Shown here: positions 9,395 through 21,330 of the stretch, one piece after another | How positions within the stretch are numbered: position 1 is the first letter of the stretch | Layout of the letters: the number at the start of each line of letters is the position of its first letter | Assembly (NCBI GenBank): GCA_003427395.1 | Contig: BFEA01000176.1 | Span: forward strand, 1,887,252-1,943,864 | Length of the DNA stretch: 56,613 nucleotides | DNA from: Chara braunii | Lineage: Eukaryota > Streptophyta > Charophyceae > Charales > Characeae | Direction: 5' to 3' | Program-made: the position numbers and the translations under genes | The notes under the pieces: model-generated | Seen by the model: the letters and a program-made list of their open reading frames with translations, nothing else | Databases searched by the model: none | Told to the model about the DNA's origin: nothing

Positions 9395-10190
9395 CATCGT
9401 AGCCCTGTGATCGATCCACAGCCAAACAGAATCAAACTGGTAAACTTGACTATAGCAGTCGAATGTCTTTACCACGACAAAAGTGACTAATTGTTCAAAA
9501 TTAAAGTTATACCGGTCGTGACATTCAACCCACCCCAACACCACTGTAGCAAAAACTTACATAGTCAACGAAGGACATCCATGAGGTTTTCCGCAAGCGC
9601 TAACATCCACGCAAAATCCAAGACCCTCCGCAATTGTGTAACAGGTACGAGCCCATTAACCAGTCAGATGATCCCATACACCAAATTTCAGTTAAACATC
9701 ATCTGACTGGTTAATGGGCTCGTACCTGTTGGTATAATTGGTCCGCAACCAAATGGAATATCGCATCCGATTGGAATCGACAGGTGACCTCGACTGTAGC
9801 AGCCGAATGCCTTTACCACTGCAACGGTGACTCGGTGTTAAAAACTAAAGTCATACAAGTCATGATATTCAACCTACCCCAACATCGTTGCATCAAGGAC
9901 TTACATCGTGAACGCATGACATCCATGAGATCTTCCGCAGACAGCAACATCCAGGCATAATCCAAGACCCTACGCGGGTGCTGATCAACATCCCGTACAC
10001 CAAATTCCAAGTGAACATCCCCTGGCTGGTTAATGGGCTCGTACCTATTTTCGTAGTTTTATCATTGTAACCCAGTAATCAATTCGCAGCCAAATGGAAT
10101 CGAGCCTGTGACCTCGGTAACAGAAGTTGCATGCCTTTACCATAGCAACGGTAACCCAGTGTTCAAAATTGAAACTACCCGTAAAATATT
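9395..10190 (-). repeat. Tandem SINE-like array, about 2.4 units of ~335 bp with tRNA-like heads
   Basis: Three tRNA-like blocks on the minus strand occur at about 9400-9495, 9740-9840 and 10080-10170. Each contains a box A-like GTGGTAAAGGCAT and a box B-like GTCGATTCC or GCTCGATTCC, spaced roughly as in a tRNA gene. Between them lie similar bodies (CATTCAACC..CCCCAACA, GACATCCATGAG, AATCCAAGACCCT) ending in GGTTAATGGGCTCGTACCT. tRNA-derived heads suggest a Pol III SINE; head-to-tail arrangement is unusual for SINEs, so a tRNA-derived tandem repeat is the alternative. Confidence 0.55.
9640..9730. repeat. Perfect 33-bp inverted repeat (25-nt loop)
   Basis: Bases 9640-9672 are the exact reverse complement of 9698-9730, with a 25-base spacer. 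The right arm is the normal end of the SINE-like unit (GGTTAATGGGCTCGTACCT). The left arm replaces sequence present in the next unit. The arms are identical although the surrounding units are diverged. Confidence 0.95.
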
Positions 10191-11489
10191 TTTTTCTTCC
10201 GTCATCACCTCGTCCTTGGTTATTTATAGCAGGACCGATACGAACTTCTCTTTCCTCCATACTGACTTACACTTGTGAACGCTTCCTTCTGGGATTTCCT
10301 TTTAAAAACTGAATAGTTGGTATGGCTTGAGCTACAATTGTTACCTTCGGCAGGACTCGAATCATCTTTCCATGCCCCCCGTCCTCGAACTTCGCAATTC
10401 AGGGTCCACCCCCACCCTCTGGTATTTTATGATCTTGATAAGATGCAACATATCCAACAGCCCTAACGATAACTTTGGCTCAAAAAGTTTTTCCTTCCTT
10501 GGCCAAGCCAAACCCATTCCTAGCTCAACCTCTAGTACCTTCCTAAAAGGAAAGAAATACTTGCACGATCACTTGCAGGCTTGATAAAATCACACTTTTT
10601 GGTTCGACAATTCCGCTTAGTTTGGAGTGGTAGTTTAAGGATTGATTAAAATATTAATATTTGTATTATTCAACTGTATATAACTTTTTGGAGCTGTTTT
10701 TTTTTTTTTAAGTGTTGCACAAAATTTAAAATTCACTCAACCTTCCGACGTTTTGAGGTTTGAAAAACTTTATGATTATTTTGATATAATGAAACTGAAG
10801 TAATTTCAAAATTTTATAGTCCTCAAAGATCCTTATGGTTTGAAAAACTTTAATAGTTTCAATCATGTGAGAATCCTCCAAGTGAAATTAATGTCAAAAT
10901 TTTAATATTTGTCGTGAATTATAAGTTTAACATGTTGAGGATGTGTTATATGAAACTAGGATAGCCAACCGTACGAGGGCGGCGCGACGCGGCGCGACCG
11001 GGAACGCTGCACCGCTCCGCTATTGACATGAGTCGGCTTGTGAGTTGGCGGCGCCTTGTCGGCATAGCTCCCGACGAGGAATATCGAGGAGGTGATATGG
11101 GTGATAGCGCGAGGTTCCGTTGGTCTTGTCTGGCGCGGCCATTGACATGATGTTTCGGTTTAAAGTTCTTCTAGCCTTGATAACCTAGGTTGAAGAGGTC
11201 TCTTGCTCTTTGCTTCGTTTGTGTGGTGTCACGGGTTGACACGCTGGAGGAAAGGGAGGTTGTCGGGGTGATTAGGATAGTCTTCATGAGATCTTGGGCA
11301 TGGTTGTGGCCCTGCTCTTGTGTTCCTGCAGAAATCTAGTGAAGGTCGGTTGGGCAGTGCAGACAGAAAGTGAGGAGCATTTTCTCATGCGGAGTGAGAG
11401 GTTACAAGCTGGAGCGTCAAAAAGAGCTGGCGGTTTCATGTGTTCTTTTGAGCTGTTTCAACGGTTAAAGACACGGAAGCAGGTAGCGG
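10191..11489. other. Unassigned intergenic DNA
   Basis: No gene or RNA recognised. 10600-10960 is AT-rich with repeated TTTGAAAAACTTTA. 10960-11480 is GC-richer (GGCGCGACGCGGCGCGACC near 10980) with no convincing reading frame. Confidence 0.4.
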
Positions 11490-11496
11490 CACAATT

Positions 11497-11955
11497 CATC
11501 ATCATCAGGGTGTTGCTCGACATTACCATCATCATCATCATCAACAGTGGGTAGTTCAACATCATCATCATGGTAATGGTTCTTCATCACCATCATCATC
11601 ATTAGGGTACTGCTCGTTATCAACATCAAGGCGTAAGGTCTTCACTCCAGGGGTGTTGTTCGTTACTTATCGTTGTACTAACATTATCAATAGTTCACCA
11701 TCATAGAGCGCGGTTGGCGAAGTTCATCATCATAGGGCGCTGCTTATCTTTATCATCATCATCATCATCATCATTATCATCATCATCATTAGGTTATCAT
11801 CAAAGGTGCTTGTCATCAGCACCATCATCATCTTGTTGTCATCACAGGGCGCGGTGTATCATCATTATCGTCATCATCAGGTTATTCATCAAAGGTGCAC
11901 GTCATCAGCACCATCATCATCTAGTTGTCACCTCAGGGCGCGGTGCATCATCATT

Positions 11956-11991
<36 letters not shown>

Positions 11992-12310
11992 GTCATCATC
12001 ATCAGGTTATCATCAAAGGTGCTCGTCATCAGCACCATCATCATCTTGTTGTCATTACAGGGCGTGGTGTATTATTATCATCATCATCATCATCAGCGAC
12101 ATCAACAGTATTATCATTATCATCATTTTTTTGTAATCATAGGGTCAGTTGCATCATTCGGTCTCATTCTCATCACTACCATCATCATCAGTTTGTCATT
12201 ATTAGACGTTTGCTCTTCAAGGCATTGTTTGCCGTTCACATCAGCAAGTGAGTTGGTCGTCACCATCATCCTTATTATCATCATTTTTAGGGTGCTTTTC
12301 GTCGTCATCA
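11497..12310. repeat. Long CAT/ATC trinucleotide tract with higher-order units
   Basis: Runs of ATC/CAT/ATT are interrupted by a recurring cassette (ATCAAAGGTGC, GTCATCAGCACCATCATCAT, then CAGGGCGCGGTG) seen at about 11798, 11888 and 12012, at a period of about 90-125 bp. The longest pure run is near 11955-11990. The I-, H- or S-rich frames here are products of the repeat and are not called as genes. Confidence 0.9.
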
Positions 12311-12689
12311 GCAAAATAAAAAAAATAAAAAAATCATCTACCTTTCTTCATCATGACTTTCATAAATTTCCGACTGGATCGTTCCCGGAGGATTAAACGA
12401 TAGGAAGGGAGAGGGCGGAGCTCTATCTTGCAGGGGCATCACAAGGCGGGGGGTGAATGTCTCAAAGAAGGTAGGGGTGGAGTAGGGGGTTGCCATATTT
12501 TGGGGCAGGGGCTGGTGTGTGGGTCAATATCAGTCCCGGCGGAGGCAGAAATGAGCAAGGGGCTGGGGCGGCATGCTTTAGGTGGGAACTGCGTGCTCCT
12601 GGGGAAAGGGGGGTAGAGGGTTGGTCCTATATTGGGGCCGAGGGAGAGTGGGTGACTCACCTCGGCGGAGAAAGGCCGGGGTCGGAGCC

Positions 12690-13270
12690 AGGTGACGCAA
12701 CTCTGTGACCTAGCTTAGTGGGGGTGTGAGGCCTGGTAGAGAGCTTTGGGGGGCTGTGTGCGGGGGCAGTCTCGGGGGTCGTAACTAAAGCAACGCTGGC
12801 CAGTGCTGGAGCAAGGTGGTGCAACTCTGTAACCTAACATGATGGGAGCATAAGGCCTGGAAGAGCTTCGGTTCGTGCTGAAAACAGTCATGCTGGTCGT
12901 GGTCGTAGGTGGATTCAATAGGTTTCACCTATCTGATCTGTAGGTGGTTCTTATGAATGTCTTAGGACTCTAGGGACTCTTAGCAACCCATCCTAGGCGG
13001 TTCTGAAGCGGTTATACTTGATGATCTGTGGCTGTTCGATGCCAGAACGACGCTGGTCAGTGTTGGGGTGTTGCCCTGTAACCTGCTGATGCAAGAGCAT
13101 GAGCCCTTTTAGAGAGATCTAGGGATGCTTTGGGGTGCGCATCCCAAGGGACGGCCAAGGTTGGTTGCTGGGACGACGTTGGTCGGAACAGAAGCGAGTG
13201 GTGTTGCCCTGTAACCCAGCAGGGTAGGGGCCTGAGACTTGCATGAGCTCAGTAGGGAGTAAGAATGTGT
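12690..13270. repeat. Diverged tandem repeat, about four units
   Basis: A G-rich unit recurs with the landmarks ACGMYGGYCAGTGYTGG, then GGTGYTGCMMTGTAACC, then a tract ending in GCMTGAGVCYTG, around 12690, 12795, 13045 and 13165. Spacing is 110-250 bp. No coding potential is seen. Confidence 0.65.
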
Positions 13271-13854
13271 TGGAAAGCCTTAGAAGGACTTGTTAGGAAT
13301 TCTGAGGTTTGTGAGCATTCGTAGGACCTCTGTGGCAGCCTACTGCATTAGTAGTTCCTTAATAAGTCGTTAGATATTCACGGACTGATCTCAACCAAAG
13401 TCGGGTAATGATCCCAGTATCTCAAATGATCGCAATGTTCTCAAATGTTCTTAATGATCTGTACAATTCGATATGGGACGCCGGGTCCGGTTCCCAGCAC
13501 GTGCTGCTCCCCACGAATAGATTGGAGCATTCGCTTAAAAAAAAAAACATTATATCAAAAATAACAATTGTAGGAGCATGTGGATTTCACTATCAATGCG
13601 AATCAATCTTATAAAAAAAATGATTGAGGGGAACTCTAAAGATATCAATTTAAAACTGCAGGTTTTTATCAATTGATATCAGGTCAATTTATAGAATCGA
13701 CTCTCTTCACCATACATATTTTATTTACTACCCTATAGAGAATAACATTTAGAATTTTCATTTTCCAAATAGTCTTATAAAATATCAATTACGATCAAGA
13801 AAAAATATTTCTATAAGTACCTTGGTTTTGAATTTATGATAATAAAAAAAAACA

Positions 13855-14580
13855 TTTAACCAAGTTCGAATATCCGAACCCGAACGCTCGAACGTTCGGG
13901 ACACCCTCTCAAATACTTTCAGGCATTCGGCCGAACGCCGAAAAAAAAAAAAAAAAAAAAAATCCAAAAACTACTAGGTTACCATCCGGGACGCCCGGGT
14001 CACCCTATTTTCCCGGGCAGCGCGTCCATGCAAGGATGAGGGAAACAATAATGTTTATTTCTAGGCTACCAGTCGGGCCTCCCAGGTCTCGGGTGACCAG
14101 CCTGTGCGAGTATTAGAGAAGGTCCCAGCAAAAACAAAAAAAACAAAAAAAATCCGAAAAAAAACGAAGTTATGAAAAAAAAATAAGTTGAACAACGTTT
14201 GCCTCAGAGTCACATTAAAATTCTTCACCGAATTTAGAATAAAAAATAAAATAAAAAATTATTTTTAGTTTATTTTTTTTGTCTATCCTGGAAGTGACCT
14301 CGGGTCACTCTGGTAGCCGGAAAGTGACCTCGGGTCACTTTTGGCCCGACCGAGCAAGTGCACCTGGACCACTCTGCTAGCCTAAAAAACTATGAAAAAC
14401 AAAACTTATGCAAAATAATAAACTAAACAATAATTGCCTCAACTTTACATCTATATTTTTTACCAATTTTAAAATAAAAATCAAATCCAAAAAATAAATA
14501 ATTAAAAAAAAAAAAAACAAAAAAAACTATTGAGTGGGCGTTGTCGAGCGCATCGACACCCACCTTTTTACAAGGTGCTA
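13855..14580. mobile_element. CGAACGTTCG-tipped element split by a later insertion
   Basis: The left part (13855-13973) has CCGAACGCTCGAACGTTCGG, CATTCGGCCGAACG and a long A-run. The right part (14393-14580) has TTATGCAAAATAATAAACTA, TTGCCTCAACTTTACATC, TTTTACCAATTTTAAAATAA and GAGTGGGCGTTGTCGAGCGC. Joined without the 411-bp insert, they match the order of 56046-56330. This is a second subfamily sharing the same core. Confidence 0.65.
13974..14384 (-). mobile_element. CTAGGYTACC-family composite MITE, 411 bp, with 8-bp TSD
   Basis: Starts CTAGGTTACCATCCGGGACG and ends ACTCTGCTAGCCTA, flanked by AAAAACTA on both sides (13966-13973 and 14385-14392). Inside is a second left end (CTAGGCTACCAGTCGGGCC at 14061) and a second right end (CTCTGGTAGCC at about 14308-14318) with a duplicated AGTGACCTCGGGTCACT. 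This suggests one element in another, or a copy with doubled ends. The core keeps AACAACGTTTGCCTCAGAGT. Confidence 0.75.
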
Positions 14581-14584
14581 GAGT

Positions 14585-17500
14585 GTTGGAGCCCTCCCGG
14601 CTATGTCACTTAGGAGTGAAACAAAACAAAATCAAGAGTCAACTTAAGAATGGCGCAAAAATAATCTTGCGAACCGCTAAGACGAACGAGGTTGCATCGC
14701 TCCTTCACCACTTTAGCTGGGTGCGTCAGCTGTACATCCCACGGTCCCTTACGACAGGAGAAGTTTCGCGGGGCTCAGGGGCATATCCCTATCGTAAGGG
14801 GTTGTCGCCACCCTCAGGGGCATATCCCTACCGAGCTACTAACCCACGTGCGAAGGCTTTTACATGCAATTGCATAACTAGATCGTTCGTTGGGTACGCT
14901 TGGTTAACGCCAAGTGGACCCAAACGCTGTCAGCCCCCTAGGGCGTTGATCTCCTAGGTACGAAACGAACGCCAGTTGACTAGGACGATCTCAACCAAAC
15001 GTGAAACCAAAAAATACAATCCTAGCCCTTTTATAATTCTCTGACCATAAAACAAAAAAATTCAATACACTTTTATCAAATCGCACAAGATAGGATTTTT
15101 GACTTGATGAGATTATCTTCCAAAGTTATTCTTTCCAACCTACATAATTGAAGAGACTATTATACCACCGGTTACGAGGCGGAGGCTGAATATTGACGAA
15201 AGATTAGGAAGGATAACCTATCCTTTGACTTATTGTTGGGTTTTTTGACACCTACTAACCCCTGCTATGAATGACTTCTGCAAGTAAATTTCACTCCTTC
15301 CATGTAGATCATAAAGTGATCTAGCTCCTGGTCGAAGTTAGAACTCTCGGTTCGACCACACCTCCGTATCATATGCAGTTTGTTTGGAGAAAAGTGTTAT
15401 TTAGCAAATAAATTTTTTGTAAGTCACTTTGTCCACCTGGGCAATAATTACTTTTTTCGTTTCCTCGAATAATGAAGTATTCACCTTCATCATAGAAATA
15501 CCTAAAACAAAACCGCAGTCGTTATCATTGCGCAAAAAGAACCATCTCCTTCAGTATCAATTCTTTTTTGCGAGTTGGAGCTTCTTATGTCTTCAACTTT
15601 TAATTTTAACGATGGGTATAATTAACCCCCACATCGCCCTAGAGTCGATGACGGTTGACCCGCATTGCGCCATCACGCACCCATCCCTCTAGGAAGTGGT
15701 TTGTGGATACTCCTTCCCCTTGCCCTCGCCCGAAGACCCGAAACTCGGAGGTTGGGCCGTCACCATCGAGTCGGCAAAACTACCACCCCCGACGAATGAG
15801 GTTCATTCAAGTCGATAACAGGATCAGTTCCGAAGCATACGAACCCCCGCCTTGGATGCTTCTTAGAGAGAGAGAACGATTCCACCGCAGAGAGAACGAT
15901 TCCACCGCAGATAAATTTTAACTGCCCAAGTCTATCTGACCTTATTTGCTTAATTTCAGTTGAATTCGTTTCATGGTGCAAACATAATTAGAGTTTTTCA
16001 AAACAACCTATCATTTTTGACATGCAAGCAGGTGAGGAGTAAAAAAAAAAGAATCCTTTGCATCCTTCTACCTACCTACACAACACGCAAAGACAACAAG
16101 TTCAAGAGAAAACTAGTGCAATCCCATACTCAAGTCATACCTCACCATTCACATGCAAACGCGCATTTCCTTCGCCTTTTTAATAACCATTCTATTGAAT
16201 AGGGTTGAGCCAAGTGTGGGTTTACACATGTGTGAAGAGAAATTTGCGTCATTCTACAGACCTTGAGTGAAGTTTGAATCACCTCACGCAAGAAAGCCGA
16301 GTAATATGCCAATCAAAAGAAAATAATCATCCTTCAACATGAAATATACGACTCACGACTCCACAGGTTATGGCCTTTCTTCTCAGCCACGGTCCACTTT
16401 CTTTTCCAAGTGCTTAAATAAACAAGAGTCTGGGCTACAAAAAAAACTCAAGCGAGATAGCCCTCCAGGAGGGTGTTCCCATAATTGAGTTTTCAAGTGG
16501 CTCCAGTATCCAAAATTGTCTCAGCGCCATACCAATTGCACTTTACCCACCAAGATACTCCCCCAACCAACCGCAAGTCAATGAAGTCTTAAATCACTAT
16601 GTCCACTCACAATAGTCACTCCAATATGTTGGTCCCAATCTCAAATCAGTCCCAACTGGTCCCAAAATAAGCCCTGGTGGTCCCAATGCAGTCCCATATC
16701 ATCGCTCGTAACAGCAGATGGTCAAAAACTCAAAACTGCTCACATCGCGCGCCGCAAAAAAATAAAGGTGGTCTTGGCTGAAAACTACATGTGCCGCGTG
16801 CACAATAATCATTTTTGAGCGCACTTATTTGCCGGCCCATGCGCCACCAACGCACGATCCCAACAGTGCATCCACACTAATCCAACCTTTATACCATGCT
16901 GGTCTGCCATAGCCGCTACACACGAAAAAAAACAATGGCGCGACCATCGTTCGCCCTGCTGTCAAATACACAGCATGACCCCCAAATCACACACACAAAA
17001 AAACCGCCTCCACTGTGACGCAAAAGAACCACAACATTTTCCCTCACCATAGCGTCAACGACGTGCCGCCAACCAAACAACATAATCCCAAGGGATACAC
17101 TGTCATTGCGGCGCCGCTGATCGAATAGCACCTCCCGACACTTACATTAAAAGAAACACCAACGCTGCGTGGAAAAATCCGGCAGCACCTTCCCTTAGGA
17201 AGGTCTTGACGCCGCAACACCAGTCCGATAGCACAACCCCACTAAGATAGGTGCCACTTGCCGCACCATCCAAACCCTGACGCAGTCTTACCGCCGCAGC
17301 ACCAGCACAAGGGTAGGGCAGAGAGCCTCCAACTTTCGGCTATGGCTGTCCTGGCCTATCCTCCTCCAACAGCGTCTCCCCTCATCCTACAGACCTCCAA
17401 CTCTCCACCAACAGCACCTCCACCGGCAGCACCGCCCCACAGTAGCAGCCAGCCAACATTCACTAAAGTGAATGACCCAACAGCACTGCCACAACAGTGA

Positions 17501-17970
17501 GCTGAATTTTATAGCCAGCTAAAGGCATGCGGGCAGCTACTTTGCCCACAGCCAGGCAAAATCCACTGGTGCTCAAGACCCTCAATCTAAATCAACGGCC
17601 AGGAGCCCGGTGCCTTGGTTTTCTCCTAGGGGGCCCAAGGTCATGAACCCCCACCAGTACCTGGCCCTTTCCCCAGGCCAGGTGCTCCTCGAAATGGCTG
17701 AACTCCAACATTTTATTGTTGCCTGCTCAAAACGAACAGACGCAATCCCATCAGCCACTAGAAACTTATGGGGCTGCACCTCTTCCACAACCACGGCCAC
17801 ATTCACGACCGTTACTTTTTTCTCCCCCCTTCCTTACTTTTTTTTTTCTCTTTCTTTCTACCCCCTCAATTTTCCTCTGTGAGGGTGGAAGCCTGTCACT
17901 TAAACCACCATTCCCCCCGACACCAAAAAATTGGCTTTCCAGGACCATAGGAGGCTGGTAACCAGGAAGG
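14585..17970. other. Unassigned intergenic DNA
   Basis: No protein family recognised in any frame. Seen: a repeated CAGGGGCATATCCCTA (about 14778 and 14815), an exact 20-bp tandem duplication at 15871-15910, a cluster of GGTCCCAA/CAGTCCCA words at about 16630-16700, and a proline/alanine/serine-rich frame at 17258-17500 without a recognisable domain. Confidence 0.4.
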
Positions 17971-17984
17971 AGCGGAGGTCTGCG

Positions 17985-18330
17985 GCAATTCAAGCGAAGG
18001 TCGGTGACAATTCGAGTGGAGGTCGGCCTAAAAAAAAAACAAAAAAGAGAAAACTTTAACCATTTTTCACGCTCAGAATAATGAATCAAAACATCTGAAA
18101 TTCTAGGATCCGATAGATTTGGTCGTGATCTATTCAAGAAAATTATTAAAAAAATAAAAAAAAATATTTTGGCGTTGACATACTCACCACGCCGATTCAG
18201 TGCATTTTCTGTTCTTGCCACTCTGCCACGTGCGGGCCAACTAAAAAGTACTTCGTTCTTGCCACTTTGCCACCTGCGGGGTACTCTACCGATTCTCCAC
18301 ACTCTGATACTGGTAATGCTCATTAACTTG
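17985..18330 (+). repeat. Dispersed repeat family B copy
   Basis: Landmarks: GATAGATTTGGTCGTGATCT, TTCAAGAAAATTATT, CACCACGCCGATTCAGTGCA, then TCTTGCCACTCTGCCACGTG and GGGCCAACTAAAAAGTAC. The same order occurs at 20885-21085 and, reversed, at 52280-52500. A short internal duplication (TTCTTGCCACTYTGCCAC) lies at about 18210-18270. A (TATC)n microsatellite follows at about 18565-18602. Confidence 0.65.
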
Positions 18331-19399
18331 GGCTAATGTCCCCCAATTTTTTTTGTCATGCGGGGAGTGGTGGTTTAAAATAAACAGGCGCCCCTCGGTC
18401 CCAGTCATTGCACATAGTCGACTACAGTCAAGCTCAATGGGGTCTTCCACTGCCCCAACACGCGCATGTACCCAATTGTTAATGACGCCAGGTTCATGCG
18501 CTCAGTTGGTTCCTGCCGTAAAAGAATGGGCACAACAAAAAAAAACGACCCCTGGTAGCTAGTCTTTCTCTCTCTCTATATCTGTCCATCTATCTATCTA
18601 TCCGCCTCCCAAGAGTCGCGACCGTTACCAGCAACGACGAGCAATCGTGGCAACATCTAGAGTGAGTCGAACAGGAGGGCCCTAACGGCGCCAGATAAAT
18701 GTTCATTCAACTACCAAGGACTTGCCTGTCCCTCGCATACAAGAACTACCCAAAGCCTGTGCAGAAAGTCCCTCGTAACTCAAGTACAAGGCCCTCACAA
18801 TAGCCGCCTTCTGTCGGCTGATTCATTCAGTTTTTTGCTCATCCACAACAGCAACTCGTTCGTCAAAACGAACGGTTGCTAAAAATCCAATAAGACAAAT
18901 AACAATCTAAAAGAAAATAACAAATCTGAAAAAAAAAAAATCTAGCTAAAGAAAATCTAAAAGCTAATCTATAGAAGACCACTTAAAAAATCTAAAAAGT
19001 AAAAAAAAAAAAAAAAAGTTGTAAAAAAAAAAACTCACCTCAGAAAACGGTCGCCCGTTCAGAACGGGGACCGACAAATCTCCATGGGGACACTAAGTCC
19101 CCTTACTTCCAGCGACGCCACCTGTCATACCACTGTAGTTTAGTTTCTTTTGTTTTCTTTCGTTTTTTTTTTCCGTTGGCTTTGACAACTATTTCTTTAC
19201 ATCGTGGCAACCCACAATCACTTAAAATACAAACCTGAACTGGAGTCCTCAGGGGAAAATAACAAAAACAAAAACAAAATTTGGATCATTTATCAATTCA
19301 TGTGAGTGATCCTTGCACAGGGGCAATGCAGATCTACCGTGCGGCTTATTTCAGCCGCGCGAACTTGATGACCGCACGACCGAAATTGGCCTCGCCATG

Positions 19400-19760
19400 C
19401 TGCTCCGAGATTGGGCTACTCCAACAAAAGGAGTTAGCCCAATTTCGATATGATGGGTTCACTATCTGCGTTTGCGACATATGAGCCTGAACTCTTACCT
19501 ATTGGGCTAACTCCTTCTACGAGAAGAGTAGGCCCAACGCCTCTATATAAGGAGCTTGCCCAGGGCACCCCTCCTGCCCGTGGCCCTACAGGGCTTACTC
19601 AAGGCCCAATAGGTCTTGCTTTCGGGTATCTTCCCCTCGAATGGCCGCACGGCCACGGCTCGACGGTCTCCCAGCTGGGTAGACCACAGCAACGGTTTCC
19701 CGGGCTCAGTGTGAATCAAACCCTGCACGGGCAACAATTCAAAAATAAATAAGTAATTAA
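19400..19760 (+). promoter_or_regulatory. Possible promoter-like region (LTR U3-like), weak
   Basis: CTCTATATAAGG at 19541-19552 looks like a TATA box. Upstream, the word ATTGGGCTA(A)CTCC occurs at about 19409, inverted at 19430-19443, and direct at 19501-19514, as upstream elements often do. Downstream is GC-rich with no long reading frame. It could be a solo LTR or an isolated promoter; no matching second LTR or confident primer-binding site was found. Confidence 0.25.
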
Positions 19761-20127
19761 ATAAGCACCCCACTTCTCCCGTGTCGCGACACGATTACTA
19801 TCGTGGCCGTCCTTTTTAACCTACGCCATCCTTTTTAACCTATGGAGCTCTGAATCGCACAGCTGCTAAGCCAGACGACATTACTTTAGGTAGTTTAGAT
19901 TTAACTTTGACATTCCCGTGTCCGCTGACAAAAGTGAAACACTGTCACTTACTGTCGTTATTTTTGAATGCTACAAGCGTCCAGACTAAGCTAAAAAACT
20001 TTTAGTCTCTACGTCAGGTCTGAATAAACTTTTGGCAACGTCAATCTCACCAAAGGTAAGACAGTATCCGACATTTGAAATCCCCGACAAATACCCTTAT
20101 CAGGGTATTTGCCTCAACATTGCGCAC

Positions 20128-20300
20128 ATTTTTGACATGACCAACTTTGGCGATTTTGTCTTTTGTTTTCAACTTTAACAAATTCCATGAAATTTGATAT
20201 ATGTTTAACTTACATAATAAATAACCTACAAATAAGGATTGAAAAAAATAATATTTGTTTTCATGCCCTGGAATAAAATAAAAATGTCAAGTGAAAAGAC
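20128..20300. repeat. CGAACGTTCG-family core fragment
   Basis: ATTGCGCACATTTTTGACAT, then CTTTGGCGATTTTG, ATATATGTTTAACTTACATAA, and ATAATATTTGTTTTCATGCC follow the same order as 56310-56460 and 7850-8050. No ends are visible, so the boundaries are approximate. Confidence 0.55.
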
Positions 20301-20339
20301 AAAAACAAAAGATTACTAAGTGGGCAAGTAAGTTTTAAT

Positions 20340-21110
20340 ACCACCATCTTTGCCGATTTTTATGATTTTGGGGCTTTAACCGACTGCCTTCAAATTTAAA
20401 CCACGAGTCCCCTCACTGACTGGAAATGAGCCCTCCAGTGAGTACAAGGCATATTTGGCGAGGGGACACCTACCAACAGGCGACCATCATGTCCAGCGCC
20501 AATTTTTTTAGCACTACCTTCGACAATTTTTCACACTTTAAATATTGCAAAAAACAGAGGTAAAAATTTGGGATGCGGTAGATTACGTCGAGAATTGTTT
20601 CATGACAACTTTGACACGAACCAGTGCACTGCAAGAAATATCACCTTCGATAGCTTTCGAAAAAAGTGGTTACAGTCAAAATACAAGACGCTTCGCCTAT
20701 TTTTATGATTTTTGGGCTTAATCGAATGCCTTCAAATTTAAACCACCAATCACCTCACCGACTGAAAATGAGCTCTCTGGTGAGTACGGGGCACATTTGG
20801 CTAAGGTACACCAACCAACAGGCAACCGACGGGTCCAGCGGCACACTTTTCCAGGACTAACAGGGGTCCAGCGGCACACTTTTCCAGGACTAACATTTTT
20901 CGCACTCCAAATAACGCAAAAGAAAAGAACAAAAAATTTGGGATGCGATAAATTAGGTCGAGATCTTTTCAAGAAAAATATATATAAAAAAAGAATGTCG
21001 TTAGTGAAATAATTGACGCGCCGAATCGACACATTTTTCATTTTTGCCACTCCACCATGTATAGGCCAACGAAAAAGTGCCCTAATGTTAGTGATTTTTT
21101 GCACTCAGAC
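20340..21110 (+). repeat. Two composite ~345-bp repeat units, then a family B end
   Basis: Unit 1 begins near 20345 and unit 2 near 20690. Both read TTTTTATGATTTT, GCCTTCAAATTTAAACCAC, CTCACYGACTG, GTGAGTAC, ACCAACAGGC, then a GGGATGCG block. Unit 2 continues into family B sequence. In unit 2 a 33-bp piece is exactly doubled (20831-20863 and 20864-20896). Confidence 0.7.
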
Positions 21111-21159
21111 CAAGGCAACTGAACTTCTAAAAATTGATGCTCTAATAGAATTTGTCATA

Positions 21160-21330
21160 TGCCCTTTTGAGAAAAAAAAATAAATAAATAAATAAATAAA
21201 ATTTGATGGCAAAATAAATTGCCGCAATGATTCAGCGCAATTTCCATTTTTGCCACGCAAGCTAGTCCCCCACACGGTCCTACCCATAGCCCGCATTACC
21301 GTGTGCTACCAGTTCCCCCATTTTTTTTGC
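21160..21330 (+). repeat. Family B fragment
   Basis: Contains (AAAT)n, AATTGCCGCAATGATTCAGC and CATTTTTGCCACGCAAGC, matching the middle of family B. It lacks the first part of the unit. Confidence 0.5.

Noticed and set aside
11714-12396. Overlapping 108- to 196-codon frames rich in H, I and S
   Set aside because: They are readings of the ATC/CAT repeat in three frames.
19060-19130. LTR boundary with a primer-binding site on the minus strand (TGGCGTCGCTGGAAG after ..GACA)
   Set aside because: The orientation conflicts with the TATA-like box at 19541, and no paired LTR or pol remnant was found.
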